The notes below the pieces were generated by a model that saw nothing but the letters and a program-made list of their open reading frames with translations, had not been told where the DNA came from and searched no databases. This document shows, piece after piece, positions 50,938 to 52,676 of a DNA stretch of 52,676 nt. Positions within the stretch are counted from its first letter, which is position 1; each line of letters opens with the position of its first letter. The position numbers were made by a program, and so were the translations under genes. The DNA is from Bacteroidales bacterium (GTDB lineage: Bacteria > Bacteroidota > Bacteroidia > Bacteroidales > F082): the NCBI GenBank assembly GCA_023229245.1, contig JALNZU010000024.1:1-52676 (forward strand), read 5' to 3'.

Positions 50938-52227
50938 ATGAGCAATATTGTACACGTTCATGCCCGCCAAATATTGGATTCCAGGGGCAATCCTACAGTA
51001 GAAGTAGAAGTGATGACCGAAAACGGTGCGTTGGGACGCGCAGCAGTACCTTCAGGAGCATCTACCGGAGCACATGAAGCAGTTGAACTACGCGACAACG
51101 ACGCAAAAGCATACCTTGGAAAAGGTGTGTTGCAAGCTGTGAAAAATGTAAACGAAATAATAGCCGATGAGCTATATGGCTATTATGTAAATGGACAGGC
51201 AGAGATAGATAACCTATTGATAGAGTTAGACGGCACACCTAATAAATCCAAATTAGGTGCAAATGCTATCCTAGGAGTGTCGTTGGCCGTGGCACATGCC
51301 GCCGCAATAGAAACCTATCAACCATTATTCAGGTATTTGGGCGGAGTAGGAGCCAACACCCTTCCCATACCCTTGATGAATATTATTAACGGCGGATCGC
51401 ATGCTGATAATAGTATTGATTTTCAGGAGTTTATGATTATGCCCGTTGGAGCTGATTCGTTTACACAGGCCATACAAATGGGAGCAGAAGTGTTTCATCA
51501 CTTGAAGACAGTACTGAAAAAAGCAGGATACTCAACCAATGTGGGCGATGAAGGTGGCTTTGCACCTGATTTGAAATCAAATGAAGAAGCAATAAAAGTA
51601 ATACTACAAGCCATCGAAAAGGCTGGATATTCCCCTGGTAAAGATATTTATCTCGCCCTTGATCCGGCCGCATCGGAATACTATCTGCCTGAAGAAAATG
51701 TGTATCATATGCATAAATCAACCGGCGATAAGCTAAACCCTCAAGAAATGGTAGATTATTGGTCCCATTGGGTCAACAAATATCCTATCATCTCTATAGA
51801 AGACGGTATGGCCGAAGATGACTGGGATGGATGGAAACTCTTAACACAAAAAATAGGCGATAAGATTCAACTTGTCGGAGACGACTTGTTTGTTACTAAC
51901 ACCAAACGCCTGGCCTTGGGTATTGAGAAACAAGTTGCCAACTCCATATTAATTAAAGTGAATCAAATAGGTACACTAACCGAAACTATACAAGCTGTTC
52001 AGCTGGCCTATACCAACAATTATACAGCTGTGATGAGCCATAGATCGGGTGAAACAGAAGATACTACTATAGCTGATCTGGCAGTGGCACTCAATACCGG
52101 ATTAATCAAAACAGGATCGGCCAGTAGGACCGATAGGATCGCAAAATATAATCAGCTCCTTAGGATAGAAGAACAGTTAGGGTCAAGTGCCAGATACCTT
52201 GGAAAAGATTTTAAGTTTACTAAATAA
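50938..52227 (+). CDS. eno: Enolase
   Basis: 429 residues. It converts 2-phosphoglycerate to phosphoenolpyruvate in glycolysis. IVHVHARQILDSRGNPTVEV, substrate and metal residues in SIEDGMAEDDW and VGDDLFVTN, catalytic Lys in ILIKVNQIGTL, and SHRSGETEDT are all present. It is separated from the ribosomal operon by a terminator and has its own promoter. Confidence 0.99.
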   Translation: MSNIVHVHARQILDSRGNPTVEVEVMTENGALGRAAVPSGASTGAHEAVELRDNDAKAYLGKGVLQAVKNVNEIIADELYGYYVNGQAEIDNLLIELDGTPNKSKLGANAILGVSLAVAHAAAIETYQPLFRYLGGVGANTLPIPLMNIINGGSHADNSIDFQEFMIMPVGADSFTQAIQMGAEVFHHLKTVLKKAGYSTNVGDEGGFAPDLKSNEEAIKVILQAIEKAGYSPGKDIYLALDPAASEYYLPEENVYHMHKSTGDKLNPQEMVDYWSHWVNKYPIISIEDGMAEDDWDGWKLLTQKIGDKIQLVGDDLFVTNTKRLALGIEKQVANSILIKVNQIGTLTETIQAVQLAYTNNYTAVMSHRSGETEDTTIADLAVALNTGLIKTGSASRTDRIAKYNQLLRIEEQLGSSARYLGKDFKFTK

Positions 52228-52360
52228 GCTACATCAGTTGATTTTAAACAACAGTATTGAAAACAATTACTGACTTGGTAGGTGAAATATATATAGTGCA
52301 TGAAGTCTGATGCAGTTATTTTTTCGGCTTACATGACTTTTTCACTAAAAGCAGATACTT

Positions 52361-52391
52361 TTTGATGTGATTAACATTTTTTGTATATTTG
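52361..52391 (+). promoter_or_regulatory. Upstream promoter (P1) of a probable rRNA operon
   Basis: TTTG (52361-52364), 19 bases, TATATTTG (52384-52391): an exact match to the Bacteroidota consensus. It lies 60 bases upstream of a second identical-type promoter, the tandem arrangement typical of rRNA operons. Confidence 0.7.
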
Positions 52392-52448
52392 TAAGCGTGT
52401 GAACATCAGTAAACTAATTTTTTCTTTTAATTTTCTTTATATTTTTTG

Positions 52449-52478
52449 TTGTATTAATTAAAAAAGTTTTTACTTTTG
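52449..52478 (+). promoter_or_regulatory. Downstream promoter (P2) of a probable rRNA operon
   Basis: TTG (52449-52451), 19 bases, TACTTTTG (52471-52478), followed by GCGCTCC exactly as after the rpsL promoter. That shared start-site context suggests common growth-rate control of rRNA and ribosomal-protein transcription. This is inference. Confidence 0.75.
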
Positions 52479-52676
52479 CGCTCCCAATCGAGTTTAATGT
52501 AATGTTTTTTTTACATTTTTCTTGTTTGGTTTATTTTTAGAAGTTTTAAAAAGTTCTTTGATATTTTGAAGCCAAGAAGCCTATGGGAATTATATTAATA
52601 TTTTTGTTTTTGGTATAATTTCTTTAGTAAGATAGTACATTTTAAGCGACACATCGAAGAGACAGTATTTAGATTT

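Larger units (their letters stand above)
52228..52676. other. Gene-free right end with rRNA-operon-like leader
   Basis: No gene to the window end. It holds two tandem promoters (listed separately). The leader contains GTTCTTTGATATTTTGAAGCC (52553-52573), resembling the TTCTTTGACATATTG element found just upstream of 16S rRNA in Bacteroidota. The 16S start is not reached. A weak AT hairpin lies at 52496-52517. Confidence 0.5.

Noticed and set aside
1..52676. CRISPR arrays and tRNA genes
   Set aside because: No regularly spaced repeats with unique spacers were seen, and no cloverleaf with TTC and CCA-type ends was recognised by eye.

Overview
The window is from the chromosome of a member of the Bacteroidota. 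The evidence is the -33/-7 promoters of the TTG-N19-TAnnTTTG type, the near absence of Shine-Dalgarno motifs, a ribosomal operon without tuf between fusA and rpsJ, the zinc-free form of L36, the fused ResB-CcsA protein, the rnpA-yidD-S41 protease cluster, and characteristic dispersed palindromic repeats. The order cannot be fixed from the sequence alone.

Positions 1 to about 5.45 kb are an accessory or degenerate zone. It starts with about 790 bases of dispersed repeats. Next comes a wrecked type III restriction-modification methyltransferase gene (core deleted, a repeat unit inserted in frame, frameshift in an A run), which runs into a GxxExxY-like tail. It is followed by an intact RhuM-family gene, a truncated Bro-N gene, a small membrane protein, a scrap of a phage-like gene on the minus strand, and a phage head-morphogenesis (MuF) domain joined to a CdiA-CT-like toxin domain. 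A 19-base direct repeat flanks the last three.

Positions 5.4 to 32.2 kb hold ordinary chromosomal genes, mostly on the minus strand. They are a membrane-anchored MutS-like ATPase, two neighbouring methylthiotransferases (MtaB, MiaB), a flavodoxin-reductase-like protein, two large multi-PAS sensor kinases, a SAM methyltransferase (plus), branched-chain aminotransferase (plus), a ChaN-like protein with cytidine deaminase, an O-antigen-ligase-like membrane protein, the CtpA-type protease, YidD and RnpA, a small charged protein (plus), the ResB-CcsA cytochrome c maturation protein, and a UvrD/PcrA helicase.

Positions 32.4 to 50.9 kb hold a probable small structured RNA with its own promoter and terminator. 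After it comes one continuous str-S10-spc-alpha operon of 33 genes (rpsL to rplQ) with a strong promoter in front and an intrinsic terminator behind. Enolase follows with its own promoter. The last 450 bases carry two tandem promoters and a leader resembling that of an rRNA operon, and the window stops before any 16S sequence.

The most interesting items are the MuF-toxin chimera within its repeat-flanked segment, the putative RNA upstream of rpsL, the hybrid kinase whose N-terminal receiver has Glu in place of the phospho-accepting Asp, and the atypical MiaB. All function calls are by eye from protein sequence; no database search was run.
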